64,000 bases of DNA from Asterias rubens (lineage: Eukaryota; Echinodermata; Asteroidea; Forcipulatida; Asteriidae). The stretch spans positions 6,174,377 to 6,238,376 of the forward strand of contig NC_047066.1 of NCBI RefSeq assembly GCF_902459465.1, given 5' to 3'. This document shows positions 13,601-24,504 of the stretch, piece by piece (position 1 is the stretch's first letter; each line of letters starts with the position of its first letter). A program made the translations under genes and the position numbers. A model generated the notes under the pieces. That model was not told the origin of the DNA, did not search any database, and worked only from the letters and a program-made list of their open reading frames with translations.

Positions 13601-16600
13601 AGTCTACAAATGAAAAACATAAATAAGGAGAATGCTACAAATGTATATAGATGGCAAACATGGTCAACAACTACGTATTTATTGATCCCAATCCACCTGA
13701 GGGCATCATCACACTTATTAGTCTTGATTGTGCCATTTGAGAGTCAATGTACCTGTGTGTTATAGTGTTGTGTAAGCTTGGGTGATATCGATTTATTTTA
13801 TTCACGATATATCGCCGACAATATGTCGCGATATTCAATATAATCGCGATTAATTAAATTTGACATCATCAGTCTTCAAACTCCCAGTGAAAGTTGTAGA
13901 AGAGACAGTCATAGCATAAGAGAGGTGCTCTAATGACATATTCTTCTGGTTTTACTCCAAACCTATGGGGTGCAAGATGTCTCAGCTAGGAAATACATCG
14001 CGATATTGCGATACTTGATCGAATCGCGATATACCGATATTTCGATTAAAACCAAATTGATCCGACATCGTAATCGTTTCCAAATTAATATCGCGATATT
14101 CGATAATATCGTGGTATCGCCCAAGCTTAGTGTTGTGCACATTGAAGGTGACACATCCGCATTAAGGGTTTGGTACTTTTTGTATGACGCAATACACCAC
14201 AGATTTACATTAAACTTAGATGGTTTAAAAATGATGATGATAGAAAGCTTCCCTTAAAATACTACTTGCTGAGGTGAAGTAGTTTTTGAGAAAGGAGAAA
14301 CACAATTTCACAAATATAATTTCTTTTTGCAGTGAGACGAAAATTATTTTAGCATGAACAACAGATTTACGCAACTCTCCTGAAAAAAAATTGCTCTATG
14401 ATTTTTCACTTAAATTGTCTCAACAAAAACGTGACGACTAACAAACTGGAACTTCTACAGGAAAATTATATTACAAACATCTTTATGCACAGCGAGTAGG
14501 GATTCATGTCTTGGCCAACAAATTTGTTGATGTAACTTTACTCCCAAAACAACGAGTTTAGCAGATAGTACCTGTGTGTGACTAATGCACATACTAGATA
14601 TGTTACCACACAGAGAGCAATGGGAAAACAATTTTGTAGGGATATGTTGAGAAAACGATGCTCAACATACTGATCACTGTACCATCAGAGCTTGAATTTG
14701 ATGCTTTAAACTGCCCAGCCATTAGACACTATATTGACCCCTTGCACGCGCGTCACACGCGGTGACTGATGCCACGCTCACCATGTTGGTGCAGTTAGGT
14801 TTACGTGTATTAACGCCGCGTCGCTTCAGTGCATAACGCACAGCAAACTCTATGCATAGAGTTATATGAAAACGCACAGTGAAATTGCCCACCAGTACGG
14901 CGCATTCAAGATTTTTCTGATGATGATGTCAGGTGAAATGGGTCAATAGGAGCTCATTTATTTTATTTATATTCGTTGAGACCTACCTGGTGTTCTATGA
15001 GACTCTCAACTGGTATTTGTTGCATACAGAATTCACAAGGTAGAGTTAGATCTAGAGTTGTGATGAAGAAAAAGCAAATGGACGGATATTAACGGTCATA
15101 AACATTCAATAGATGGATTTCTTCGACCGCCATATTTGATGTGCAAGGCTGTCATTGGCTAAGAGCTGTGCACGAATGCAAATTTGCATTGTTTATATCA
15201 AATATGGCAGTTGGTGACGCTTAATGCAAACCATCTTTCCCATCCAATTCAATAACGTTTATTTTGGTATTGCCCTCAAAAGATATAATACATCATTGGT
15301 GTTTTCATAAGTATTAACAGTAGCCCTATAGCAGATATAAACAGTAGCCAAAATTATTAACAAGTCAATGGGCAAAACTTAAAGTTGGGTGAAGCCTTGG
15401 CTTTTGAACCCTAACCTATGGACAGACGTAACACTGCGTAAGACCCACAAAGACAAGGGACTAAAAGGACAGACGACCAAATGTAGGTGTATTAATTCAT
15501 ACCTGATACTAATTAAATTATTCCTCTTTTAGCCACTCTAACTCTCTTCATATTTTTATTTTTAAAATTGTTTCATTTTGCGGTTAAAACTCTATAAGAT
15601 AAGCAATTAAAAAACAGGGAAAAAGAAAGAAAACAAATTAAGTCTGAAGGGATCCCTATAAGAAACAAAGTTCCTGTCTAGAGGAATCCCCTCTCCAGCT
15701 GGTCCTAAAGAGCAAAATAAATTGAAACATAAACAACAACAAAGTACATACAAATAAAACAGCAATGAAAATATAACAAATGCGCTTAGTCAAATACACA
15801 TTCAAGGGCAAAAACAAAGGATAAAACATAAATGAAAAATACCTTTAAATGGGATGATAAGGAAGTAAATTGAAGAAAGAACAAAAAAACATATTTTAAA
15901 CAAAAATTGTTTAAAAAAATAGGGCACACTATAGTGGCTTAGTCCTCTGTCCTTGAATGTTGGGTTGATCAGCCTCTTAACCATTGATATTTTCCAAGTC
16001 CTTCTTGAGTTACAGTTAATAATAATATTGAAGTCTTATATAGCGCACATACCAACAAGGTACTCAAGGCGCTGAGTATATACACACTTTCAGAAAGATA
16101 GGTTATTGAAGTTATGAATTCTGAGACCCAATTATGTAGCACCTTACAAGGGTTTAGAAGGTGCTCCGGAGCATACAGCAGCCACAGCCAGGAACACCGG
16201 GGTGAACCCCTTCCCTTTTGGGCAAGTGCACTGGGATCTTTTACATGCGTTACACAACACATGGGACCAACGGCTTTACGTCCCACCCGAAGGACGAAGC
16301 AATGGTAAAGTGTCTTGCTTAAGGACACAAATGTCAATGACTGGGGGATTCACACCCACACTCTGCTGATCGGAAACAACAGAGATTGAATTCGGTGCTC
16401 TCAACCGCTCGACCACGACACTTCCACACGTGCACATTATTTTGCAAGCACAGTGAAGGGGACTTGCTACTGTTGTTCCCTTTTCGAAAAAATTCCCCCA
16501 GGGGGATCAAATTTAATAACAACAAGCATAAAAACAAAACACCAGGGCCCAATTTCATAGAGCTCCTAAGGCAGAAAAAACTAGCTAAGCACAACCAAAT

Positions 16601-19600
16601 GTTTGCTGACCAGAATATGGTTACCAGCCAATCTTCCATGTCACAAGTACAATTTGTGACTGGTATCCTGCTCATTCCTGCTAAGCAGAAAATTGTTCTG
16701 CATCATTTTCTGATAAAAGACACTGGACACTATTGGTAATTGTCAAAGACAAGTCTTCTAACTTGGTGTATCTCAACATATGCATAAAATAACAAACCTG
16801 TGAAAATTTTATCTCAAATGATCGTCGAAGTTGCGAGATAACTATGAAAGAAAAAACACCCTTGTCACAAGAAGTTGTGTGCTTTCACATGCTTGATTTC
16901 GAGACCTCAAAATCTAGTTCTGAGGTCTCGAAATCAAATTCGTGGAAAATTACTTTATACTATCAACCTCTACCCATTATACTCGTTATCAAGTAAGATT
17001 TTATGCTAACAACTATTTTGAGTAATTACCAATAGTGTCCACTGCCTTTAAGCAGATCTATGAATCTGGGCCTTGCTCTTACCTGAAAATTGATCTCTGA
17101 AGGTGTTAATGGCCGGAATGCCGTAGCCATCTTTCATGATTCCATGGATGCCGACATTGTCCGAGAAATCCAGGCCGGCACTCTGGAATTGGTGGTCCGT
17201 TGGGAAGGGGGTGGCATCATAGTATAAATCTTGGGCTAGATGGTTGGCTAGGCTCTCATCGGAGTCCTCCTGGTTAACCATCGATTGAAGCAGAGCTCTC
17301 TCTTCTGAAAAATAAATGGATCGGGTAGTTGTTGTTGAGTCGTCAACAACCCTTGATGTTTTCAAGTACAGATTACGCAAGGCTTGAAATTTAAACACTG
17401 GACCACCGGCCAGTGATTTCAGTGTTGGGCCAGTAAACTCACATCAAGGCAAGGTCTTGTGTTTTTTTGAACTCATAATTTTTATCTCCTCAACGAAGTA
17501 ATGTTCAAAAATTGAGTTTGACTCTCACAAATTTCTTTCAATCCTGCCGAGTATCACCCATAAAACAGAAGAGATAAACCTTCTCTTAGCGTTTGTTCAA
17601 AATAAAGTAGCTTAGATGATAAAATTGTGTTATCTTTTTTCTTCTAGTCTCTTTTCAATTTGATTCTGGTCTTGACTCATAGTCCTTTGGTCATATGGAT
17701 TTTACCACCAACTTCAAACCCTGCTAAGCGGTGTCACCTTCAGCTAAGCACCTAGCAGAAAATAGTTAAGCAATATTCTCTGCTGGAGCAACTTTATGAA
17801 ATTGTGCCCTGGTTAGTCTGCTGCCATCTAAGTCTCAAGGTCTCCCATTATTTTATTCTTCGCACATTCTGAAGCATTTTTCCTTGTGTAATATAAATCT
17901 TGCAGAAAATTCACCATGCAGATCTACAAGTGCATTTAAACAGAACACCAGGCCAACACATGATGCAAACATCGTACCGTTTTTCTCTATGCTTCTCGCC
18001 CTGTTTTTTGCCATCATGTTCTGGACGCGGTCATGGTTTTTCCGATGCTTCCTGTCGCCGTCAGTTTCCTCTGAGAATGCCCTCCTCATATCCCTGGCAT
18101 TCCCGCCCCTTCCTGCCGCAAGGGGGCCCCTGTTCCTTGCTCCAGGAAACTGGTCAAACAGCTCTTGCTGCTGGTGGAGAGCCTCTGTCGAGTCAAGCGA
18201 CCTGATCCCGAACGGGTTCGTCTGCCGCGGGTTTGTAGACAGGGAGGACAACAACGAGGTCTTCACCGGGTTTGGCTTCGCCGGTTTGACCTCCGGGTAC
18301 TGGCAGACGCTCTCTTCGTGCCTGGCCTTGTCTCGGAAGAAGATGTAGCGACTGCATAGGGGGCAGGGGTCTGTGCGACTGCCGCAAAAGTCTTTGTGCT
18401 CAGTCAAGCTTTTGTGATCCATATCCATTTCACAGTATTCGCACTGAACTTGGCGTTGGGGACAATGTTCGGCCTGATGTTCAAACAAATTTCAAGATTA
18501 TAAGTAAACATAAGAAGGAATCCTGTCCATGAAAATACTACTATTGATCAAATTCAAATTCGTGGAGGTTGTTGCCAAATAGTCTAGTGCACAGGACTCA
18601 AGGTCCTGTGTTTCTGCAGAGTGATGCTACGAGTCCAGGTCTTGACACCAGCCCTGATACTTCAGCTTTTAAGGGGCAAGGCAGTTTTGCCTTGACTTTT
18701 TGTTAAAATTTAGGGCACCAAGGCAATTTTCAAAAATTTCAAAGGGCATCACGGCAATCATAAAAAGTTGGGAAGGGCATGACGGCAATTTGAAAAAAAA
18801 AAAAAAAACTCAGATTTTTTCATTTCAATCGACGATTGCTTCATATACCCATGATCATGCACTAACTAACCCACTGTCACTGAAAAAAAGCATTCATATA
18901 ACTCAACAAAATAAACAAAATAAACAAATCTTACACTTCACAATAACAAAATATTTATGTTCATACGGATCCTACTATTGGTCACGCACGTTCTGTAGTT
19001 TTTCGTAGAGACGCTCAAATTCCCACGTAACTGTTCCATTTTGACACGATGTTGACAGAATAAATGCATGCGGTGCGCGACGACTATGCTGTACATGATG
19101 TACATTACATGTACAAAGCATGCAATTTTTCACATGTGCAGACACATCGAGTCTTCGTCTCAAGGCGTGTGTTGGTGGTTCGCGTAATTTTATCAATAGA
19201 GGGCGTTTAATCTCACGCTATCGCATTGTTCTGAAACGCTCTCTAGCGTTCAATGTTTCTTGTAATTTTTTTTTCGCACGCCAAGAACAACGACTAGCGG
19301 GCCTGAAATCTGCTGTTGTGCATTACATGTACGTGCGTGAAATTTGGTTCTATTTCTTTGCGTGAAATTTACACAGACATCGGGACTTTTTGGCCTATTT
19401 CCGAACTTGGACATCGTTGAATTAATTGTTTTTTCGGGAGGATGGGCACGGCGGCAATGATGAGAAAAGGGGTTTTTGAAGGGCACTGCGGCAATGGGTA
19501 GGGGCAACGACGGCAATTGCCGTCGTTACCGTCGTGAAGTATCAGGGCTGTGACACTTATGTCCTTAACCATTATTGCTTCGTCCTTCGAATGTCATGAT

Positions 19601-21700
19601 TCCGTTTCTTGTGTAATGCACTTTAAAAACCAAGACACTTAAAAAAAAAAATCTCTAAACAATATTGATTGACTTGGTAACAAAATGAAAAGTTGAAACG
19701 GAGGTGGTTGGTTCAGATTCTGCTCTAGTCAATATTTCTTTGTTCCAAGTCTAAATCATCTGTATTTCTCATCACTTTCTTAAACACCAGGACAAATACT
19801 ACAATTTATAAAACTCCACTACAGTACATACTTGTACCTTCATTAGTTTCCGTAGTGTCTCCACAAAGTGGTTTGCCCATTTCATTGGTTTAAAAGGTTA
19901 ATAATCTTAAAATACAACTCAAACAAAAACGGGGAAAAGGAGTTGGTCTTACATCGTGTTCTTCTTGTTTACACTTCTCCACTGCCTCTCCACATTTACA
20001 AGTCACCTAGGGAACAATTAAAAAAACTGTTATTAATACTCTGTCGGTCGTCCAAACCATTCCCAGTACACCTTGCTTTATGGTAACTTAAAGGAACACG
20101 TTGCCTTGGATCGGACGAGTTGGTCTATAAAAAGCGTTTTTTTAACCCTTTTTTATAAAATGCATATGGTTGGAAAGATGTTTTAAAAGTAGAATACAAT
20201 GATCCACACAAGTTTGCCTCGAAATTGCGTGGTTTTCCTTTTACTGTGCGAACTTACACGGTCGGCCATTTATGGGAGTCAAACATTTGACTCCCATAAA
20301 TGGCCGACCGTGTTAGTCGACGAGGTAAAAGGAAAACCGTGCATTTTCGAGGCATGTTTGTGTGGATGATTGTATTCTACTTTTACGTTTTTCTACCTAT
20401 ATGCATTTTATAAAAAAACGGTTACAAATGCTTTTCAAAGACCAACTCGACCGATCCAAGGCAACGTGTTCCTTTAACATCCAAATGTTTGGACATAAAT
20501 TTGGTTTGAATGCATCAAACTACAAACACTTGTTATTTGGACCTTCATTCCCAGGTTCAACAATGTCAGTTAGTTTCCCTTTGGTTCAATACTTGATATT
20601 GAAATAAAAAGTCCCATCTCCTTAAGGTGATCCCGTTCCTCCCACTTCCCAAATTTGTGCCTTACGGTTGGGTTGGGATGGCCTAATCATAGCTGGGATT
20701 GCCTGATAGTTTAAACAGTCCGTGAACCTCTAAAGTAAATTCTTGATCCTCTCATGTTTCTGTTATTGACTCAGAACTGGACTTGTACGTGATATTATTA
20801 ATATCACATTCTTGAGAAAACTTGGCAAGAATCCCTCATATTCATGCTCCATCAAACATCCACACACCATGCAAGCACCCTAGTGTTGCAACCACCCATG
20901 GACCAACTTAAACGTTCCAGTCGTCCGATCCTCATACACAGTGAAATATCACTTGATCCAAGACAACATAGGGAATCCACCAACATTAGGTTTAGAGGGC
21001 TCAAATGGTAGGGCAGCGGCACATTAGTCCCGAAGGTCCAAATCCTGCTCTAGTAAAAACAAAAAAATTGTTCAACCCCCCAAAATAAAGAGAATGCAAA
21101 ACAATGGAAGAAATATGGTTACTAGTTTGGTACAAGCCATGGATCTTCTTCAGTTTCACTGCTTTTTTATTAATTGATAATCACCTTAGCGTGATACTCG
21201 TCATTGTGTTCCTCCATTTCTGAGCGGGGTACCGGCTCCTTGCACTGGTTGCATAGCACTATGTTGCGTGAACAATGCGTTTGGTGGATGATGTAATTCA
21301 CCGAAGGAATGTCTCGCTTGCTAGGATGGAGAGGAGAGAAAAAAGGATACATCGATTAGATTCTTTGGATGCTGGGAAAGAAAGGATTAGAAAATGTCTT
21401 CTGTGGTACATTGCTTAAAATGTGAGCTTTCTTATTAACAAAATAAAAAATAAAATTTGAAAATATAGAGGTGTCCATAACAACTATCAAAGGAGTTGGA
21501 GTTTTTTTTCAAACTTTTGGGTTGGTTTTCAGAAAATCACAAAATAAGAAAACTAAAAAATATAGAACTTAACCGAGTATAAAGTAAAGGAGTACAGCGC
21601 CCCAGTAATAATGGGACTAGGTGAGGACAAGAAACTTGTCATTTACTCACCAATTTTTACAGTAGTCTGTGGCAACCACATCTTCATTCTCTTTGGCCAT
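7618..21700 (-). CDS. TRAFD1: TRAF-type zinc-finger protein, TRAFD1/FLN29 family
   Basis: Twelve coding exons (21651-21700, 21185-21320, 19953-20006, 17978-18473, 17083-17304, 14987-15051, 13455-13603, 12678-12801, 11400-11592, 10777-11064, 10041-10241, 7618-7892) join through GT-AG introns in consistent phase into 750 codons plus TGA. Residues 14-33 form a C-x2-C..H..C finger (C14, C17, H29, C33). Further TRAF-type Cys/His pairs follow to about residue 125 (C40/C43, C65/C67, C91/C94). Two LPCEFC...HQ..C fingers lie at about 324-344 and 415-435. A very acidic run starts near 498, and the C-terminus is Ser/Arg/Gly-rich. Vertebrate TRAFD1 is a cytoplasmic feedback inhibitor of TLR/NF-kappaB signalling with the same finger order but is shorter (about 580 residues). 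The start is the first ATG in the exon with the N-terminal finger. UTR exons were not identified. XAF1 is the nearest alternative, but the repeated LPCEFC fingers favour TRAFD1. Confidence 0.92.
8155..8310 (-). repeat. tRNA-Leu SINE fragment (tail and body)
   Basis: In the last TRAFD1 intron. It begins with TTATATTGCGCACATGTCC and continues with GAATTATGAGACCTAGTTTT and CTTTACAAGGTA. This parallels the tail and body of the full-length SINE at 16016-16430. The tRNA head is missing. Confidence 0.5.
8311..10040. other. Remainder of last TRAFD1 intron
   Basis: AT-rich intron with a poly-G tract near 8926-8935. An 81-codon minus-strand open frame at 9644-9889 carries a Cys-x2-Cys pair, but I cannot match it to a family or connect it by splicing. 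Nothing else is recognised. Confidence 0.5.
10322..10695. mobile_element. MITE family A copy
   Basis: Starts TTAAAGGCACTGGACACTAT and ends GTGTCCAGTGTCTTTAA, an inverted pair of about 25 bp with TTAA at both edges. The interior has the diagnostic short palindrome around GAGACCTC/GAGGTCTC. It fills most of the intron between TRAFD1 exons 10 and 11 and ends about 80 bp from each. Confidence 0.8.
12175..12630. mobile_element. MITE family A copy, interrupted
   Basis: Left end TTAAAGGCAGTGGACACTAT, right end TGTGTCCACTGCCTTTAA. Between about 12519 and 12610 the usual right-hand interior is replaced by about 90 bp beginning TTTACGTAGTTCTGAACATG. That segment matches the right half of an independent palindromic element at 25583-25735, so this is a nested, later insertion. 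It ends about 48 bp inside the intron from the donor of the TRAFD1 exon at 12678-12801. Confidence 0.8.
12880..12965 (-). repeat. tRNA-Leu SINE head fragment
   Basis: Minus-strand head with GGCCGAGCATTTAAGAGTG and a B box GGGTTCGAGTCCC, followed by GTGTCCTTAAGC. It belongs to the family seen complete at 16016-16430. Confidence 0.55.
13110..13500. repeat. 97-bp tandem repeat over a splice donor
   Basis: Four copies of a 97-bp unit, with the phrase GTTTGGTAGTTACCCTGA at 13151, 13248, 13345 and 13442. On the minus strand the fourth copy supplies the 3' end and the 5' splice site (TCAGG then GTAACT) of the TRAFD1 exon 13455-13603. The other three lie in the following intron, each with its own copy of the donor. 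The units are nearly identical, so the expansion looks recent. Confidence 0.85.
13777..14135. mobile_element. Palindromic element rich in ATCGCGAT
   Basis: Starts AAGCTTGGGTGATATCGATT and ends with the inverted form ATCGTGGTATCGCCCAAGCTT. Many internal TATCGCGATA blocks allow extensive self-pairing. It has no coding potential and lies in the TRAFD1 intron between 13603 and 14987. The superfamily is not certain. Confidence 0.65.
14163..14400. mobile_element. MITE family G, partial copy
   Basis: Left half of the element complete at 55736-56181: AGGGTTTGGTACTTTTTGTA, then CAGATTTACATTAAACTTAG and GAGACGAAAATTATTTTAGC. The right half is missing. Confidence 0.55.
16016..16430 (-). repeat. Full-length tRNA-Leu-derived SINE
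   Basis: On the minus strand a tRNA-like head (TGGTCGAGCGGTTGAGAGCA, long variable region, GTGTGGGTGTGAATCCCC) is followed by TTTGTGTCCTTAAGCAAGAC. A body of about 270 bp follows, then an end reading GTGCGCTATATAAGACTTCA and a short ATT-rich tail. This is the reference copy for the dispersed fragments and for the tandem array at 5560-6300. Confidence 0.7.
16550..16700. repeat. Palindromic repeat, CCCAATTTCATAGAGCT family
   Basis: Contains GGGCCCAATTTCATAGAGCT, then GACCAGAATATGGTTACCAG, then ATTTGTGACTGGTATCCTGC and TTCTGCTAAGCAGAA, with arms that can pair. Similar pieces occur near 17710-17820, 29195-29340, 31785-32100, 33185-33300, 36160-36300, 36440-36520, 39155-39360 and 45960-46070. Confidence 0.6.
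16713..17051. mobile_element. MITE family A copy
   Basis: Left TAAAAGACACTGGACACTAT, right AGTGTCCACTGCCTTTAA. It directly abuts the palindromic repeat on its left. Its right end is about 31 bp from the donor of TRAFD1 exon 17083-17304. Confidence 0.8.
18585..19620 (+). repeat. SINE split by a DNA transposon
   Basis: A plus-strand tRNA-Leu-type SINE head (AATAGTCTAGTGCACAGGAC up to CCAGGTCTTGACAC) is interrupted at 18649. It resumes after 19550 with TGACACTTATGTCCTTAACC and TTCGTCCTTCGAATGTCATG. TGACAC is present on both sides of the insert and would be the target duplication. Confidence 0.6.
18649..19550. mobile_element. hAT-like non-autonomous element
   Basis: About 900 bp bounded by the perfect inverted pair CAGCCCTGATACTTCA and TGAAGTATCAGGGCTG. 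Several internal blocks of the form AGGGCATCACGGCAAT occur near both ends, together with a poly-A run near 18795. No transposase frame is visible. The CAG...CTG ends resemble hAT elements, but the flanking repeat I see is 6 bp (TGACAC), not the usual 8, so the superfamily is tentative. Confidence 0.65.
20088..20476. mobile_element. MITE family C, long foldback
   Basis: An almost complete inverted repeat with arms of roughly 190 bp. The outer ends are TTAAAGGAACACGTTGCCTT and AAGGCAACGTGTTCCTTTAA. The centre is CTCCCATAAATGGCCGACCG and its complement around TCAAACATTTGA. It lies in the TRAFD1 intron between exons 19953-20006 and 21185-21320. A second, more diverged copy is at 49138-49505. Confidence 0.85.
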
Positions 21701-22259
21701 CTTGGATTCTTGTCTTGTCCAGTGAACACACTTATGACAGCAGAGGATTATTCACTGTAAACTCAAGAGATGTAGAACTCTCCAATATGGAAACCTAGAC
21801 ATTAAAAATGAATTTTAAAAAAATTTGACACACACGATATGTATGTTTCAATGATTCAAAAATATTATTATGGATGACTGTGTACTTAGCCTACATAATA
21901 CAATTTATAGTTATAAATTTAACATGAATGTACACAAATATATTACAGTTACACACAGCTTAGTTTTATAAAGTGTTTTATCAGGTTACCCGTTGTTTTG
22001 GCAAATTGCTTTGATTTTGTGATTTTTATTTGTGGCTTTTCATTTGACTCAGTCTACTCTCTGAGTCTAAACTAAATAAATAAAAAATATGTCATTTTCT
22101 TTTGTTTTTCTCAACTCAACTTCTCAAGCCCCAAAAAGCTCTCAACGGTTTTCATTGTCATGCATTGGTAATAATTACAAACTTACCTTAACTATGGGTA
22201 AAAAAACAATATTAATATTACCTTAACTTCTTAACATGAATGAAGCTTTTGTAATAGAA

Positions 22260-22904
22260 CACAACTACAAGAAAGTTCCAATGGGCGGACGTGGAATTTG
22301 TTGGCGATGAGCAATGTTGTGTGGGAATTCCCCTTCTTCGATACGCAATGTGCCATTTCTAAATCGATGGTGGGGAATTCTCAAATTTATATAAAGTAAA
22401 AACCCGAATATCTGAAAGATTTATTAACATATATCACTTCAAATTAATACAAAACAAGGTTGCAATGTTGGATTATATTATCACAAACTATGGCAAGAAA
22501 GGTGACTGATTCTTACGTCCAATTCGTCTCTTTATCGACTCTTGCGTCTTGTTTTTATGCAGTGACTTTTCGAAGAGTGGGACGTCTACAACCTCATCCC
22601 CGCGTATTCGTTATTTTGTCGGAACATAACATGGGGTCGACTATTTGCCAACGAAATTGACAACAATCTGGTATCTGACCTCATTTAATGCAAAAGTTAG
22701 TATTTGGTTGTAATACAATTTTTGGACCAGCCTATATAAGTATGGCACCCACTCAAAATAAACGCAACGGAACAATATTTTTGAAGAGCCCCACACTATA
22801 AACTGCCGGTGTGTGATTTCACGTGCAAATAACGTAACGTTGAGATAATTTTAGCAAATCCAAAATCCTCATTCTGAAAATAGAGTGAATATTTAGCCTG
22901 CAAA
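22260..22904. promoter_or_regulatory. Shared TRAFD1/TIMM10 promoter region
   Basis: The two genes diverge from this 1.2-kb interval. GGGAATTCCC at 22323-22332 is a perfect palindromic kappaB-type site (consensus GGGRNWYYCC). GGGAATTCTC at 22373-22382 matches 9 of 10 positions. A TATA-like TATATAAG lies at 22733-22740, about 165 bp before the TIMM10 ATG, so TIMM10 transcription probably begins near 22765. The TRAFD1 start site and any noncoding exon are not resolved; a possible minus-strand donor lies near 22186. The sites are seen in the sequence; their use is inference. Confidence 0.5.
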
Positions 22905-24504
22905 ATGGCTGGTTTGAATCAGCAACAGCAGATGCAGCTTCTGGCTGAGCTGGAAATTGAAATGATGGCCGATATGTATAACAGGTCAGTATTTTAGTCT
23001 ATAATTTATAAAGTGTTTCCCCACCACCATCTCAATCTCATTCTCATTAATTCTCAATCTGATTAGTGATTCTTGTGCTGGCTCTCATTTCTCACCAGTC
23101 ACATCCATACTAACCCATATATGTGACATTCAATTCAACAAGCGCAGTTACGGCAGCCACCACAACCGAACGTAAAATTGAACCTCACGGCGCGGCGGCG
23201 TAAGTAAGCCATAAACCCTAAAAACGGAATTTCTCTCATTTTTTATTTTAAATAAATTATATTATTTTATTTTTATTATTAATTAAAATACTAATTATTT
23301 CAAAACGAATGAAAAAATAAGTGGCATAAAAATGTCCAATATCATTCCTGTCAAATTATTTGTTTACCCCGCACGAGTGCAGCCCATCATTCAAATTACT
23401 ACGTGACGTACAAGCATGGTGTACAAGCTACATTTAGATTGTCTCTGCGTTACCAATTTCCATTATTTATTGATTAAAGTCACCTGGAAGTGGTATTTTT
23501 TTTAAATAAAGCTTTTGTCACTAATATATGTGTTTTGATGAGTGGAATGTGAATAAACAGTTAACTAAGGTTTTAAAAAATCAGTTCTTATGTTATTTAC
23601 AAAGTTAAGAGTAGACCCCGACCCGAGAGGGCGCTGTTCGTGACGTCAATCGAGGCAGATATTGCCTGTAATGCGTAGAGTAAACACAATTGCAAAGTAC
23701 ATGTACAAGTCGTGAGTTTGTACGTTTAAAAAAAAAAAAAATTGGTTTTTTTTCCAGCAACGCCGACCAGGTGTATTGCTGCTGAATGCAGAAAAACACT
23801 TTTTGAAATGTACCAACTCACAACTTGGACGTACATGTACTTTGCACGTGTGTTTACTATACGCATTGCAGGCAAAGTCTGCCTCGATTGACGTCACAAA
23901 AGGGGTAGGCGGAGTCAGCCCCCAAAAACAACTTTATATATTTTTTAAACATATAAATCGTGACAACCAATTAATTAAAAAAATTGTTTTATTGTTCGTA
24001 AGCATATACTCTTATGTTTGAAAGAAAAAAAATTCTATTTCCAGGTGACTTTAAAGTAAATAAGACAATGACATGTTGCAGGCCTTGAACTTTGCTCTAT
24101 GAAGGGGTACAGCAATTTGTTATCTGGTAATAAGGGGCACCTTTTAAGTTCTAGTTCAACTACGGGAAAAATGTAAGTTTGTATCAGTTTTGAAGAGGCC
24201 ACCACAGCAAAAGCAAATGGCACCATGGCAACGGGTGTGGATGTCACCTGATGTTGTTTTAACTGTGCTTGATATTCTCTACTTGTTTTGTTTCCTAAAT
24301 CCTAGGATGACGTCCGCCTGCCAGAAGAAGTGCATAGCAGCATCTTACGGCGAAGGAGATTTATCCAAAGGAGAATCCGTCTGTCTGGACCGTTGCGTCG
24401 CAAAGTACCTGGAAGTTCACGACAATCTTGGGAAGAAACTGACGGAGAAATCCATGCAGGATCAACAACTACAACAGCAGCAAGGTGCCGAGAAAAAGAG
24501 CTAG
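22905..24504 (+). CDS. TIMM10: Mitochondrial small Tim chaperone Tim10
   Basis: Two exons, 22905-22984 and 24306-24504, split an Arg codon (AG|G) and encode 92 residues, the family's usual size. Residues 1-31 form the amphipathic N-terminal helix (Gln-rich, then [19 protein letters not shown]). The twin C-x3-C motif is C32/C36 and C53/C57, the four cysteines that form two intramolecular disulfides. [11 protein letters not shown] is the signature around the second pair, and the C-terminus is Gln-rich. Tim10 assembles with Tim9 into a hexamer that escorts hydrophobic precursors through the intermembrane space to the TIM22 complex. There is no cleavable presequence, as expected for import by the Mia40 route. 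The 1.3-kb intron contains a foldback element. A possible poly-A signal, AATAAA, is at 24921-24926. Confidence 0.97.
23474..24054. mobile_element. TTAA-flanked foldback in TIMM10 intron
   Basis: Outer ends are TTAAAGTCACCTGGAA and TTCCAGGTGACTTTAA, a perfect 16-bp inverted pair with TTAA at each edge. Inside is a second inverted pair of about 90 bp (GACGTCAATCGAGGCAGA at 23641 against TCTGCCTCGATTGACGTC at 23878) flanking a poly-A/poly-T region. The nested arms suggest one foldback inside another, or a compound element. Confidence 0.75.

Noticed and set aside
16386..16739. 117-codon plus-strand open frame
   Set aside because: It is composed of SINE, palindromic repeat and the start of a MITE.
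17884..18348. 154-codon plus-strand open frame
   Set aside because: It is the antisense shadow of the large TRAFD1 exon 17978-18473.
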